From Myxococcales bacterium (lineage in GTDB: Bacteria; Myxococcota; Myxococcia; Myxococcales; Anaeromyxobacteraceae), in NCBI GenBank assembly GCA_021779335.1, contig JAJYAW010000075.1, forward strand, positions 1 through 9,678: 9,678 nucleotides of DNA, written 5' to 3'. The number at the start of each line of letters is the position of its first letter. Within the stretch, counting starts at the first letter, position 1. The notes under the pieces were generated by a model that searched no databases, had not been told where the DNA came from, and saw only the letters and a program-made list of their open reading frames with translations. This document shows positions 1 through 6,530 of this stretch, one piece after another. The translations under genes and the position numbers were made by a program.

Positions 1-24
1 CCGCTCACGGCCGGGCTATACGCC

Positions 25-40
25 TTCAGCTTTTCCTGAA
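25..40. promoter_or_regulatory. Imperfect palindrome TTCAG-N6-CTGAA, possible operator
   Basis: Five-base inverted arms (25-29 and 36-40) are separated by CTTTTC. The element shares its 16-base length and its TTCA...TGAA ends with the perfect palindrome at 3631-3646 upstream of the ubiD-like gene. It sits 26 bases before the start codon of the polyprenyl synthase gene and just after a TATACG that could be a -10 box. A role as a binding site is inferred only; the arms are short. Confidence 0.28.
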
Positions 41-51
41 CGGCGCGGGAC

Positions 52-56
52 GGAGG
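52..56 (+). promoter_or_regulatory. Ribosome binding site of the polyprenyl synthase gene
   Basis: GGAGG lies 10 bases before the ATG at 67. It is a near-consensus Shine-Dalgarno sequence and supports ATG 67 as the start. Confidence 0.7.
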
Positions 57-66
57 CGGCACCGGC

Positions 67-1113
67 ATGGCCTCGGAGCAGACGATCGTGTCGCAGCTGA
101 GCCAGACCGCCGAGCGCGGCGTCCGCCCCGAGCGCGCCCAGGCCGCCCTGGCCGAGGTGCCCGCCCTCCCCGAGACGCTGGCCGGCCTCGAGCGGCAGCT
201 CACCGAGGCCACCGCCGACGCCGAGCCCCGGCTCCAGGCGGCGGCCCGCCACCTCGTCTTGGCCGGCGGCAAGCGCATCCGCCCGGTGGTCTCGCTGCTG
301 GCTTGCGGCGCCACCGGCGGCGACCTCGCGGCCGCCATCCCGTACGCCGTGGCGGCCGAGCTGACCCACTCCGCCACGCTGCTCCACGACGACGTCATCG
401 ACGACGGCCCGGTGCGCCGCGGCCAGCCCGCCTCGCGCGTCCTCTGGGGCAACTCGGTCTCGGTCCTCTCGGGCGACTGGCTCCTCACCCGCGCCCTCGA
501 GATCGTGGCCCAGGCCCCGGCCGCGCGGCAGGCGCTCCTGCCGCTGCTCGCCACCATGCGCCGGCTCGTCGAGGGCGAGGTGCTGCAGCTCACCTTCCGC
601 GGCACCTTCGCCGCCACCGAGGCGACCTACCTGCAGGTGGTGGTCGGCAAGACCGCCTCGCTCTTCGGCTGGGCCACCGCGGCCGGCGGCTGGGCGGCCG
701 GCGCCCACGGCGCCATCCCCGAGGCGCTCTCGACCTTCGGCGAGGGGATCGGCATCGCCTTCCAGCTCGTCGACGACGCGCTCGACTACGCGGCCGACCC
801 GGGCCTGCTCGGCAAGCAGCTGGGCACCGACCTCCTGGAGGGGAAGGCCACCCTGCCGCTCATCCGCGCGCTCGAGGCGCAGCCGGCGCTGCGCGAGCGG
901 CTGGCCCTCCTCATGGAGGGGAAGGCCGACGGCGTCGCGGTGGCCGGCGAGGTGCTCGAGGCGGTGCGGCGCTCCGGCGGCGTGGAGGCGGCGCGGGCCC
1001 TGGCGCGCCAGCACACCGGCCGCGCCATGGCGGCGCTGGAGGAGCTCCCCGACGGCCCGCACCGGCGCGCCCTCGCCGAGGCGGCCCGGTCGCTCACCGA
1101 GCGGGCCTTCTAG
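67..1113 (+). CDS. ispB: Long-chain polyprenyl diphosphate synthase (IspB/HepT type)
   Basis: A 348-residue trans-prenyltransferase that condenses isopentenyl diphosphate units onto an allylic diphosphate, probably giving the chain for menaquinone. Family signatures are clear: GGKRIRP at residues 67-73, the first aspartate-rich motif DDVID at 108-112, GKTASLF at 194-200, and the second aspartate-rich region DDALD at 236-240 followed by GKQLGTDLLEGKATLPL. The residues four and five places before the first motif are small (A103, T104), which in this family goes with long products; the exact chain length cannot be read from sequence. The first roughly 45 residues are a less conserved extension. 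ATG 67 is supported by GGAGG 10 bases upstream. The last 20 bases overlap the end of the convergent glycosyltransferase gene. Proximity to menaquinone genes fits a quinone side-chain role, but an octaprenyl or heptaprenyl assignment is inference. Confidence 0.93.
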   Translation: MASEQTIVSQLSQTAERGVRPERAQAALAEVPALPETLAGLERQLTEATADAEPRLQAAARHLVLAGGKRIRPVVSLLACGATGGDLAAAIPYAVAAELTHSATLLHDDVIDDGPVRRGQPASRVLWGNSVSVLSGDWLLTRALEIVAQAPAARQALLPLLATMRRLVEGEVLQLTFRGTFAATEATYLQVVVGKTASLFGWATAAGGWAAGAHGAIPEALSTFGEGIGIAFQLVDDALDYAADPGLLGKQLGTDLLEGKATLPLIRALEAQPALRERLALLMEGKADGVAVAGEVLEAVRRSGGVEAARALARQHTGRAMAALEELPDGPHRRALAEAARSLTERAF

Positions 1114-2197
1114 CCTGGTCCGCCGGCGGGCCGGGCGCGGCCGCCGCCTCCGGCGCGTGGACGCTGGCGCGCGCCGCGAGCTGGCTCCGGTCGATCACCT
1201 CGGACACCAGGTAGAGCGGGCGCCCCTTCACCTCCTCGAAGACGCGGCCCAGGTACTCGCCGATGACGCCGATGGAGAGCAGCTGCACCCCGGCGAAGAA
1301 CATGATGCTGGCCACGATGGTCGGGTAGCCGGGCAGCGGGATGTCGTAGACCAGCTCGTCGAAGACCACCCAGGCGCCGTAGAGCCCGGCGGCGGCCGAC
1401 ACCGCCAGCCCGGTCAGCGCCACCGCGCGGAGCGGCAGGGTGGTGAAGGCGGTCAGCCCCGTCAGCGCCAGCCGGGTCAGCGCCAGGCCGTCGAAGCGCG
1501 TCTCGCCCGCCAGGCGCGGCTGCACGTCGTAGGGCACCGCCACCGCGCGGAACCCGACCCAGGCGTAGAGCCCCTTCATGAAGCGGGCCCGCTCCGGCAG
1601 CCGCCTGAGCGCCTCCACCACCTTGCGGTCCATGAGCCGGAAGTCGCCGGCGCCGTCGGGGATCTCCACCCGCGAGCCTGCCGAGACGAGCCGGTAGAAG
1701 AGGGACGCGCCGGCCCGCTTGCTGGCGCCCTCGCCGGCCCGGCCGCTGCGCAGGCCGTAGGCCACCTCCCAGCCCTCGCGCCAGCGCCCCAGCATGGTGG
1801 CGATGGTGGCGATGGGGTGCTGCCCGTCGCCGTCGAGGAGCACCACCACCTCTCCCCGCGCCGCCTCCAGGCCGGCGCTCAGCGCCGCCTCCTTGCCGAA
1901 GTTCCGCGAGAGCTCCAGGTAGACGATGCCGCAGTCGGCCGGCGCGCCCAGCACCGCCTGGCGCGTCCCGTCGCGGCTGCCGTCGTTCACCACCACGATC
2001 TCGAAGCGGTCGGTGAGCGCGCGCAGGCCGTCGCGCAGCGACCGCAGGAAGTGCGGGGCGGAGGCCGCCTCCTCGAACATGGGGACCACGGCGGAGATGG
2101 AGGGACGCGCCGTCCGCGCGCCCACCGCTCCGCCCTGCTGCTCGTCGATCAAGACGACCTCCCGTTCCACGCCGGGGTATCGGCTCAGGGTGACCAT
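1094..2197 (-). CDS. Family 2 glycosyltransferase, GtrB/ArnC/DPM1-like (polyprenyl-phosphate sugar transferase)
   Basis: A 367-residue enzyme with an N-terminal GT-A domain (about residues 33-240) and two C-terminal membrane segments (about 250-276 and 291-316). Seen motifs: SAVVPMFEE at the domain start, VVVNDGSRDGT at 68-78 for nucleotide-sugar binding, LDGDGQHP at 121-128 as the metal-binding DXD region, GDFRLMDRKVV at 184-194, and the ending GEYLGRVFEEVKGRPLYLV typical of the GtrB/YfdH/ArnC group. Such enzymes move a sugar from a nucleotide donor onto undecaprenyl phosphate at the inner face of the cytoplasmic membrane; the sugar cannot be told from sequence. The start is the ATG at 2197, 15 bases after the stop of the upstream membrane glycosyltransferase gene, so the two form an operon. 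No strong ribosome binding site precedes it; a GTG near residue 26 is a possible alternative. A Pro/Ala-rich tail of about 25 residues ends the protein, and its gene overlaps the end of the polyprenyl synthase gene by 20 bases. Confidence 0.9.
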   Translation of the reverse strand: MVTLSRYPGVEREVVLIDEQQGGAVGARTARPSISAVVPMFEEAASAPHFLRSLRDGLRALTDRFEIVVVNDGSRDGTRQAVLGAPADCGIVYLELSRNFGKEAALSAGLEAARGEVVVLLDGDGQHPIATIATMLGRWREGWEVAYGLRSGRAGEGASKRAGASLFYRLVSAGSRVEIPDGAGDFRLMDRKVVEALRRLPERARFMKGLYAWVGFRAVAVPYDVQPRLAGETRFDGLALTRLALTGLTAFTTLPLRAVALTGLAVSAAAGLYGAWVVFDELVYDIPLPGYPTIVASIMFFAGVQLLSIGVIGEYLGRVFEEVKGRPLYLVSEVIDRSQLAARASVHAPEAAAAPGPPADQARRPAR

Positions 2198-2212
2198 CCG
2201 TCGAGGCGGCCG

Positions 2213-3439
2213 CTAGGCCTCGCTCGGGGCCGGGTCGGCGGCCCGCGCGAAGTCCAGGGTCAGCAGGTCCCGCACCAGGAGCGCCCAGACGACCGCGTAG
2301 GGGAGCGCCTTCCAGGCGTAGCGGTTGGTCAGGTGCCGGACCGCGACGGAGAGGAGATCGGTGGGCGCCAGGCCGGCCAGCAGGAGCCCCGCCATGAGGA
2401 TCAGGTTGCGCGGCCGGAAGGGCGCCTCCTGCTGCGCCAGCCAGAGCGCCGCGCCGGTGGCCGCGACCACGTAGGTGGAGCTCTCGGACCCGGAGCTGAA
2501 GAGGACCACGAACATGAGGAGCGAGGCCAGGTAGAGGAGCCGGAAGCTGCGGTGGGCGTGCTGGCCGACCCGCAGCAACGGCGCCAGCACGAGCGGGACG
2601 ACGACGAGGTAGAACCAGCCGCTGGCGATGGGCTGCCCGACGGCCCGCCGCACCAGCCCCATGACCGAGATGTCCTGCGAGGTGTAGAGGACGACGTTGG
2701 CGCCGTTCTTGTGGACCAGCGCGGCCAGCCAGTCCTGGTAGCTCTGCAGGACGAAGGCCGGCGAGGAGACGAGCATGGGCAGCAGCAGCAGCACCGCCGA
2801 CCAGGCGACGCACCCGGCCAGGAAGGCCTTGCGGTCCCTGGCGAAGAGGACGAAGAGGAGGCCGACGGCGGTGTAGACCTTGACGAAGGCGCCCAGGAGG
2901 ACCCACAGGGGAGCGGTGAACTCGTGCCCGCCCTCGACCGCCGCGAAGGTGAGCAGCAGCAGCGCCGCCACCGCCGGGTTGAACTGGTTGGACCAGCTCG
3001 CGTTCATGAGCTCCACGGCGCAGAGCGCCAGCACGAGGAGCCGGCGCGCCGGCGCCAGGCCGAGCCGGCCCAGTGCCAGGGAGAGCACCCCGGCCATGGC
3101 CAGGTTCCAGAGGAGCCCGCCCGCCGCGTCCGGCAGCAGGGCGAAGGGCGCGATGACCAGGCCGAAGACCGGCCCGTAGAGGTTCACGTCCCCGTGCTCC
3201 AGGGGGTAGGCCAGGTACAGGTTGCGCCGCTCCAGCAGGTGCCAGAAGGCCTGCCGGTAGATCTTGTAGGTGTTGTGGCGGCCCCGGGAGAAGTCGACGA
3301 TCCAGGTGACGGCCGGGGCGAGGAACCAGAGCAGCCGGACGGCCGCGCCGCTGGCGAGCACCCGGTCCCGCCAGCCGCGCCCGGGCGCGCTGTCCCTGGC
3401 GGGCGGGTCGGGAGGCGGTGGCGGCGGCGAGGGCGTCAT
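2213..3439 (-). CDS. GT87-like (DUF2029) multi-pass membrane glycosyltransferase
   Basis: A 408-residue integral membrane protein with about 8 to 10 hydrophobic segments between residues 33 and 395 and a proline-rich N-terminus (seven consecutive prolines near residues 5-11 after MTPS). Features typical of the GT-C/GT87 group are a loop with NLYGPVFGLVIAPFALLP (86-103), NQFNPAVAALLLL (151-163, like the family's GQxN motif), an FVKVYTAVGLLF segment (185-196), and a late SSTYVV (320-325). GT87 proteins use polyprenyl-phosphate-linked sugars, commonly mannose, to build glycolipids or glycans on the outer face of the cytoplasmic membrane. The downstream partner is a GtrB-like enzyme that could charge the lipid carrier with sugar, so the pair may act in sequence; this is inference. 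The ATG at 3439 is preceded by GGAG six bases away. Which sugar and acceptor are used is unknown. Confidence 0.8.
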   Translation of the reverse strand: MTPSPPPPPPDPPARDSAPGRGWRDRVLASGAAVRLLWFLAPAVTWIVDFSRGRHNTYKIYRQAFWHLLERRNLYLAYPLEHGDVNLYGPVFGLVIAPFALLPDAAGGLLWNLAMAGVLSLALGRLGLAPARRLLVLALCAVELMNASWSNQFNPAVAALLLLTFAAVEGGHEFTAPLWVLLGAFVKVYTAVGLLFVLFARDRKAFLAGCVAWSAVLLLLPMLVSSPAFVLQSYQDWLAALVHKNGANVVLYTSQDISVMGLVRRAVGQPIASGWFYLVVVPLVLAPLLRVGQHAHRSFRLLYLASLLMFVVLFSSGSESSTYVVAATGAALWLAQQEAPFRPRNLILMAGLLLAGLAPTDLLSVAVRHLTNRYAWKALPYAVVWALLVRDLLTLDFARAADPAPSEA

Positions 3440-3445
3440 CGGGCG

Positions 3446-3449
3446 CTCC
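3446..3449 (-). promoter_or_regulatory. Ribosome binding site of the GT87-like gene
   Basis: On the minus strand GGAG stands six bases before the ATG at 3439. It supports that start over any longer reading into the G-rich region upstream. Confidence 0.5.
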
Positions 3450-3464
3450 GGTGGGTCCGCCCCG

Positions 3465-3488
3465 CCGCCCCCTCGAGCGCGGGGGCGG
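3465..3488. repeat. Perfect 8-bp hairpin in the divergent intergenic region
   Basis: CCGCCCCC (3465-3472) and GGGGGCGG (3481-3488) are exact inverted copies around the 8-base spacer TCGAGCGC. The right arm is the start of a run of G tracts (3481-3485, 3487-3491, 3493-3496, and more at 3507-3509 and 3522-3527) able in principle to form a G-quadruplex on the plus strand. It would be in the 5' leader of the minus-strand glycosyltransferase operon if that transcript starts upstream of it. Function is unknown, and such runs also arise by chance at this GC content. Confidence 0.4.
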
Positions 3489-3630
3489 GGGCGGGGCGGA
3501 GCGCGCGGGCGCGGTCGAGGCGGGGGGTCATTCCCGTCGAGCGTGGCACGACCCGGCCCGCCTAGGCGATCGATCTCGACGGCGCCGGACGGGCGCCCGG
3601 TGGGGCCCGGGCCGGGCCGGGTGGCGTTCC

Positions 3631-3646
3631 TTCAACGAACGTTGAA
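3631..3646. promoter_or_regulatory. Perfect palindrome TTCAACG-AA-CGTTGAA, probable operator
   Basis: Two exact 7-base inverted arms flank an AA spacer, in one of the few AT-richer patches of the window. Short perfect palindromes of this shape are typical binding sites of dimeric helix-turn-helix repressors such as TetR-family proteins; the regulator is not encoded here and cannot be named. The right arm overlaps TTGAAA (3642-3647), a good -35 candidate for the operon starting at 3681, so a bound protein would block RNA polymerase. It lies 34 bases before the first start codon of the operon and could also act on the divergent operon. Confidence 0.55.
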
Positions 3647-3670
3647 AGCGGCGCCGCGCAGGTGTAGAGA
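3642..3670 (+). promoter_or_regulatory. Candidate sigma-70 promoter of the menaquinone operon
   Basis: TTGAAA (3642-3647) matches the -35 consensus at five of six bases. Exactly 17 bases later comes TAGAGA (3665-3670), a weaker -10 match (three of six). Transcription would start near 3677, only a few bases before the ATG at 3681, implying a nearly leaderless message; no good Shine-Dalgarno sequence precedes that ATG. The spacing is right but the -10 is poor, so this is a candidate only. Confidence 0.38.
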
Positions 3671-3680
3671 TCCGCGCGCC

Positions 3681-5207
3681 ATGGCCTACCGCTCGCTCAC
3701 CGAGTTCCTCGATCGCGCCGACCGAGCGGGGGAGCTCGTCCGCCTCCGCGAGCCGGTCGACCTCCGGCTCGACATGGCCGCGCTGGCCGATCGCGCCGCC
3801 AAGCAGGGCGGCCCGGCGCTGCTCTTCGAGCGCCCCTCGTCGGGCCGGTTCCCGGTGGCCATGAACCTCTTCGGCACGCGCCGCCGCACCAGCTGGGCGC
3901 TCTCCTGCGAGGACTTCGAGGCGCACGCCACCTCGCTGCGCGAGCTCCTCCACACGGCCCCGCCCCGGACGCTGTGGGACAAGCTGAAGCTCCTCCCCAC
4001 CCTGGGCCGGCTCGCCACCCTGGGGCCGAAGCTGGTCGGCGCCGGCGCCTGCCAGGACGTGGTGCTCACCGGCGCGCAGGCGGACCTCGGGATCCTGCCG
4101 GTGCTCACCACCTGGCCGCACGACGGCGGCCCCTTCATCACGCTGCCGCAGGTCATCACCCGCGAGCCCGGCACCGGCCTGCGCAACGTCGGCATGTACC
4201 GGCTGCAGGTGCTGGGGCCGCGGCGGCTGGCCATGCACTGGCAGCTCCACAAGACCGCCACCGCCCACTACCGCGAGTACCAGCGGCGCGGCGAGCGGAT
4301 GCCGGTGGCCATCGCGCTGGGCGGCGACCCGGCCCTCACCTACTGCGCCTCGGCCCCGCTGCCGCCGGGCATCGACGAGTACCTCTTCGCCGGCTTCCTG
4401 CGCGGCGAGGGGGTCCGCCTGGTGAAGGGGGTGGCCACCGGCCTGGAGGTCCCGGCCGACGCCGACATCGTCATCGAGGGGTTCGTGGACACCGCGGCGC
4501 CGCTGGTGCGCGAGGGGCCCTTCGGCGACCACACCGGCTTCTACTCGCTGGCCGACGACTACCCGGCCCTGGACGTGGTGGCCATCACCCACCGACGCGA
4601 CGCCGTCTACCCGGCCACCGTGGTGGGCCCGCCGCCGGTGGAGGACCAGTGGCTGGGCAAGGCCACCGAGCGGCTCTTCCTGCCGCTCCTCCAGCTCGTC
4701 GCCCCGGAGATCGTCGACTACTGCATGCCGGTGGAGGGGGTCTTCCACAACCTCTGCCTGGTCTCCATCAAGAAGGAGCACCCGGGCCAGGCGAAGAAGG
4801 TCATCCACGGGCTGTGGGGCTCCGGCCAGATGGCCCAGACCAAGACGCTGGTGGTCTTCGACGAGGACGTCGACGTGCAGGACGTCCGCCAGGCCGCCTG
4901 GCGGGCCTTCGCCAACGTGGACGTGAGGCGCGACCTGGTCGTCGCCGACGGTCCGGTCGACGTGCTGGACCACGCCGCCGCCCACTTCGCGTTCGGGGGC
5001 AAGCTGGGCATCGACGCCACGCGCAAGTGGGTCGAGGAGGGCGGCCGCGAGTGGCCCGAGGTGTGCGTCCACCCGCCCGAGGTGGTGGCCCGCATGGACG
5101 CGCTCTACGACCGGCTCGTGCCGGGCGCCGCGCCGCTGACCCGCCCGCGCATCGCGGCGCCGCCGGCCGCCGCCTGGACGCCGCGGAAGGGCGGGATCCT
5201 CCAGTGA
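3681..5207 (+). CDS. ubiD: UbiD-family decarboxylase (menaquinone pathway, MqnL-like)
   Basis: A 508-residue prenyl-FMN-dependent decarboxylase. In the futalosine pathway a UbiD homologue is thought to remove the carboxylate from prenylated 1,4-dihydroxy-6-naphthoate, and the neighbouring genes support that substrate here. Conserved family blocks: RNVGMYRLQ (168-176), HWQLHK (186-191), PGIDEYLFAGFLRGE (229-243), EGPFGDHTGFYS (278-289), PEIVDYCMPVEG (342-353), IKKEHPGQAKKV (363-374) and IDATRKW (444-450). By family comparison N169, H190 and E233 would bind the metal and R174, E278 and D283 would be the catalytic set; this mapping is inferred. The frame is open far upstream, but the Gly/Pro/Arg-rich extension is not UbiD-like. 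ATG 3681 gives the normal N-terminus (MAYRSLTEFLDRADRAGEL) although no strong ribosome binding site precedes it. The stop overlaps the next start in GTGA. Confidence 0.92.
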   Translation: MAYRSLTEFLDRADRAGELVRLREPVDLRLDMAALADRAAKQGGPALLFERPSSGRFPVAMNLFGTRRRTSWALSCEDFEAHATSLRELLHTAPPRTLWDKLKLLPTLGRLATLGPKLVGAGACQDVVLTGAQADLGILPVLTTWPHDGGPFITLPQVITREPGTGLRNVGMYRLQVLGPRRLAMHWQLHKTATAHYREYQRRGERMPVAIALGGDPALTYCASAPLPPGIDEYLFAGFLRGEGVRLVKGVATGLEVPADADIVIEGFVDTAAPLVREGPFGDHTGFYSLADDYPALDVVAITHRRDAVYPATVVGPPPVEDQWLGKATERLFLPLLQLVAPEIVDYCMPVEGVFHNLCLVSIKKEHPGQAKKVIHGLWGSGQMAQTKTLVVFDEDVDVQDVRQAAWRAFANVDVRRDLVVADGPVDVLDHAAAHFAFGGKLGIDATRKWVEEGGREWPEVCVHPPEVVARMDALYDRLVPGAAPLTRPRIAAPPAAAWTPRKGGILQ

Positions 5208-5941
5208 CCGGCCCCGACCAGGAGGCCGGCCGGGTGGCCGTCCCGCTCCCCGGCGAGGGGCACGGCGTGCGCGGCCGGGCCGTGCGCGCCATGTTCGACC
5301 GGATCGCCCCCCGCTACGACCTGCTCAACCGGGTCATGACGCTGAAGGTCGACCAGGCCTGGCGCCGCCGGCTGCTCTCCGACCTGGCGCCCAGGGCCGG
5401 CGAGGCGCTCCTCGACCTGTGCGCCGGCACCATGGACGTGGCCGACCTGGCGCGGCGGCGCGCCCCGGGCCTCTCCGTGGTGGGCGCCGACTTCTCCTTC
5501 CAGATGCTCCAGCGGGGCGTGGAGAAGACCGGCCTGCCGGCCAGCCAGGCCGACGCCATGGCCCTCCCCTTCCGGCCCGCCCGCTTCGACCTCGCCACCG
5601 TCACCTTCGGCATGCGCAACCTGGAGCGGTACGAGGTGGGGCTGGCGGAGCTGGCGCGCGTCCTCAAGCCGGGCGGCCGGCTCGGCGTCCTGGAGTTCTT
5701 CCGCCCCGAGTCGGCCGGGCCGCGGCTGGTCCACGGCCTCTACAACCGGCTGGCGCTGCCGGTGCTGGGGCGGGTCCTCTCGCCCGACCCGGAGGCCTAC
5801 CGCTACCTGGTCGCGTCGATGGAGCGCTTCGCCTCCCGCCCAGAGTTCGAGGCGGCGGCGGGCCGGGCCGGCTTCAGGGACGTGCGCGGGGAGACGCTCT
5901 TCCCGGGCGTGTGCGGCCTGGTCACGGCGGTGCGCGCGTGA
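5204..5941 (+). CDS. ubiE: Demethylmenaquinone methyltransferase (MenG/UbiE)
   Basis: A 245-residue class I SAM-dependent methyltransferase that would perform the last step, methylating demethylmenaquinone. Family marks are MFDRIAPRYDLLNRVMTL (30-47), the SAM-binding region LLDLCAGTMDVADLA (69-83), VGADFSFQML (93-102), the UbiE-specific TFGMRNLERYE (134-144), LARVLKPGGRLGVLEFFRP (150-168) and SPDPEAYRYLVASMERF (193-209). Methionine 77 stands where many methyltransferases have the third glycine of GxGxG (GTGD in many UbiE proteins). The GTG at 5204 is chosen as start: it overlaps the stop of the preceding gene in GTGA, suggesting translational coupling, and leaves the usual short extension before the MFDxIAPxYD block. 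Starting at the ATG of M30 would delete this extension. The gene overlaps the next in a second GTGA. In a futalosine-route cluster menaquinone, not ubiquinone, is the expected product. Confidence 0.93.
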   Translation: MTGPDQEAGRVAVPLPGEGHGVRGRAVRAMFDRIAPRYDLLNRVMTLKVDQAWRRRLLSDLAPRAGEALLDLCAGTMDVADLARRRAPGLSVVGADFSFQMLQRGVEKTGLPASQADAMALPFRPARFDLATVTFGMRNLERYEVGLAELARVLKPGGRLGVLEFFRPESAGPRLVHGLYNRLALPVLGRVLSPDPEAYRYLVASMERFASRPEFEAAAGRAGFRDVRGETLFPGVCGLVTAVRA

Positions 5942-6528
5942 AGCTGGTGGTGGCCGTCAGCGGCGCCTCGGGCGCCCCCTACGCCCGGGCGCTGCTCGAC
6001 TTCCTCGCCGCGCACGGCGCGGCCCACGGGGTCTCGGCGGACCTCGTCTTCACCACCACCGGCAAGCAGGTCTGGGCGCAGGAGCTGGGCGGCGTCCCCG
6101 CCTACCCCTTCAAGACCTGGAGCAACCACGACTTCACCGCCCCCTTCGCGTCGGGCTCGGCCCAGTACGACGCCATGGTGGTCATCCCCTGCTCGGCGGG
6201 CGCCCTCTCGCGCATCGCCTACGGCCTGTCGGTGGACCTGGTGGGGCGCGCCGCCGACGTCATGCTGAAGGAGCGGAAGCGGCTGGTGCTGGTGCTCCGC
6301 GAGACCCCCATCTCGCTGGTGCACGCCCGCGCCCTGACCCAGGTCATCGAGGCCGGCGCGGTGGTCATGCCCGCCTCGCCGTCCTTCTACTCGGGGCCGC
6401 GCACCATCGACGAGCTGGTCGGCACGGTGGTGGCCCGGGTGCTGGACCGGCTCGGGCTGCCCAACGATCTCATGAGGCGCTGGACCGGCCTGACGCCCCG
6501 GGCGCCCGAGCCGGTGGAGGAACCCTGA
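5938..6528 (+). CDS. ubiX: UbiX-family flavin prenyltransferase
   Basis: A 196-residue enzyme that joins a dimethylallyl group to FMN, making the prenyl-FMN cofactor needed by the UbiD-type decarboxylase two genes upstream (called MqnM in some futalosine pathway schemes). Seen motifs: the N-terminal flavin-binding VAVSGASGAPYARALL (5-20), VVIPCSAGALSRIAYGLS (81-98), KERKRLVLVLRETPIS (111-126), and MPASPSFYSGP (144-154) before a C-terminal helix. Length and motif order are normal for UbiX. The start is GTG 5938, fused to the previous stop as GTGA; reading further upstream in this frame gives only a shadow of the methyltransferase gene. The stop is two bases before the ATG of the next gene. Co-transcription of UbiD and UbiX matches their enzyme-cofactor relationship. 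Confidence 0.95.
   Translation: MKLVVAVSGASGAPYARALLDFLAAHGAAHGVSADLVFTTTGKQVWAQELGGVPAYPFKTWSNHDFTAPFASGSAQYDAMVVIPCSAGALSRIAYGLSVDLVGRAADVMLKERKRLVLVLRETPISLVHARALTQVIEAGAVVMPASPSFYSGPRTIDELVGTVVARVLDRLGLPNDLMRRWTGLTPRAPEPVEEP
6516..6520 (+). promoter_or_regulatory. Ribosome binding site of mqnE
   Basis: GGAGG lies inside the last codons of ubiX, 10 bases before the ATG at 6531. It is the strongest Shine-Dalgarno sequence within the operon. Confidence 0.65.
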
Positions 6529-6530
6529 CG

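Larger units (their letters stand above)
1..66 (+). other. Upstream region of the polyprenyl synthase gene (leader or tail of a preceding gene)
   Basis: This short stretch can be read in two ways. Frame 1 runs open from base 1 to a TGA at 37-39 and could be the last 12 codons of a gene entering from the left, although it contains CTA and TTT codons that are unusual for this window. Alternatively it is a promoter region: TATACG at 17-22 resembles a -10 box, whose -35 would lie at or beyond the window edge. The segment 25-40 is an imperfect palindrome, TTCAG-N6-CTGAA. The sequence alone does not decide between the two. Confidence 0.35.

Noticed and set aside
1..39. C-terminal 12 codons of an upstream gene
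   Set aside because: The frame ends in TGA at 37-39, but 12 codons with some atypical third positions are too few to call a gene; it is recorded only as an alternative in the leader entry.
3544..3559. TGGCAC as the -24 half of a sigma-54 promoter
   Set aside because: The expected TTGC five bases further on is absent (GGCC is found instead), so the -12 half is missing.
1157..3565. An 802-codon open frame on the plus strand
   Set aside because: It is antisense to two clear glycosyltransferase genes, and its product is rich in Arg, Gly, His, Gln and Glu without any domain, as expected for shadow frames in very GC-rich DNA.
3270..3680. Upstream in-frame extension of the UbiD-type gene, which would give 645 residues
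   Set aside because: The extension is Gly/Pro/Arg-rich low-complexity translation of the intergenic region and lies antisense to the start of the GT87-like gene; it has no similarity to UbiD, whose normal N-terminus begins at ATG 3681.
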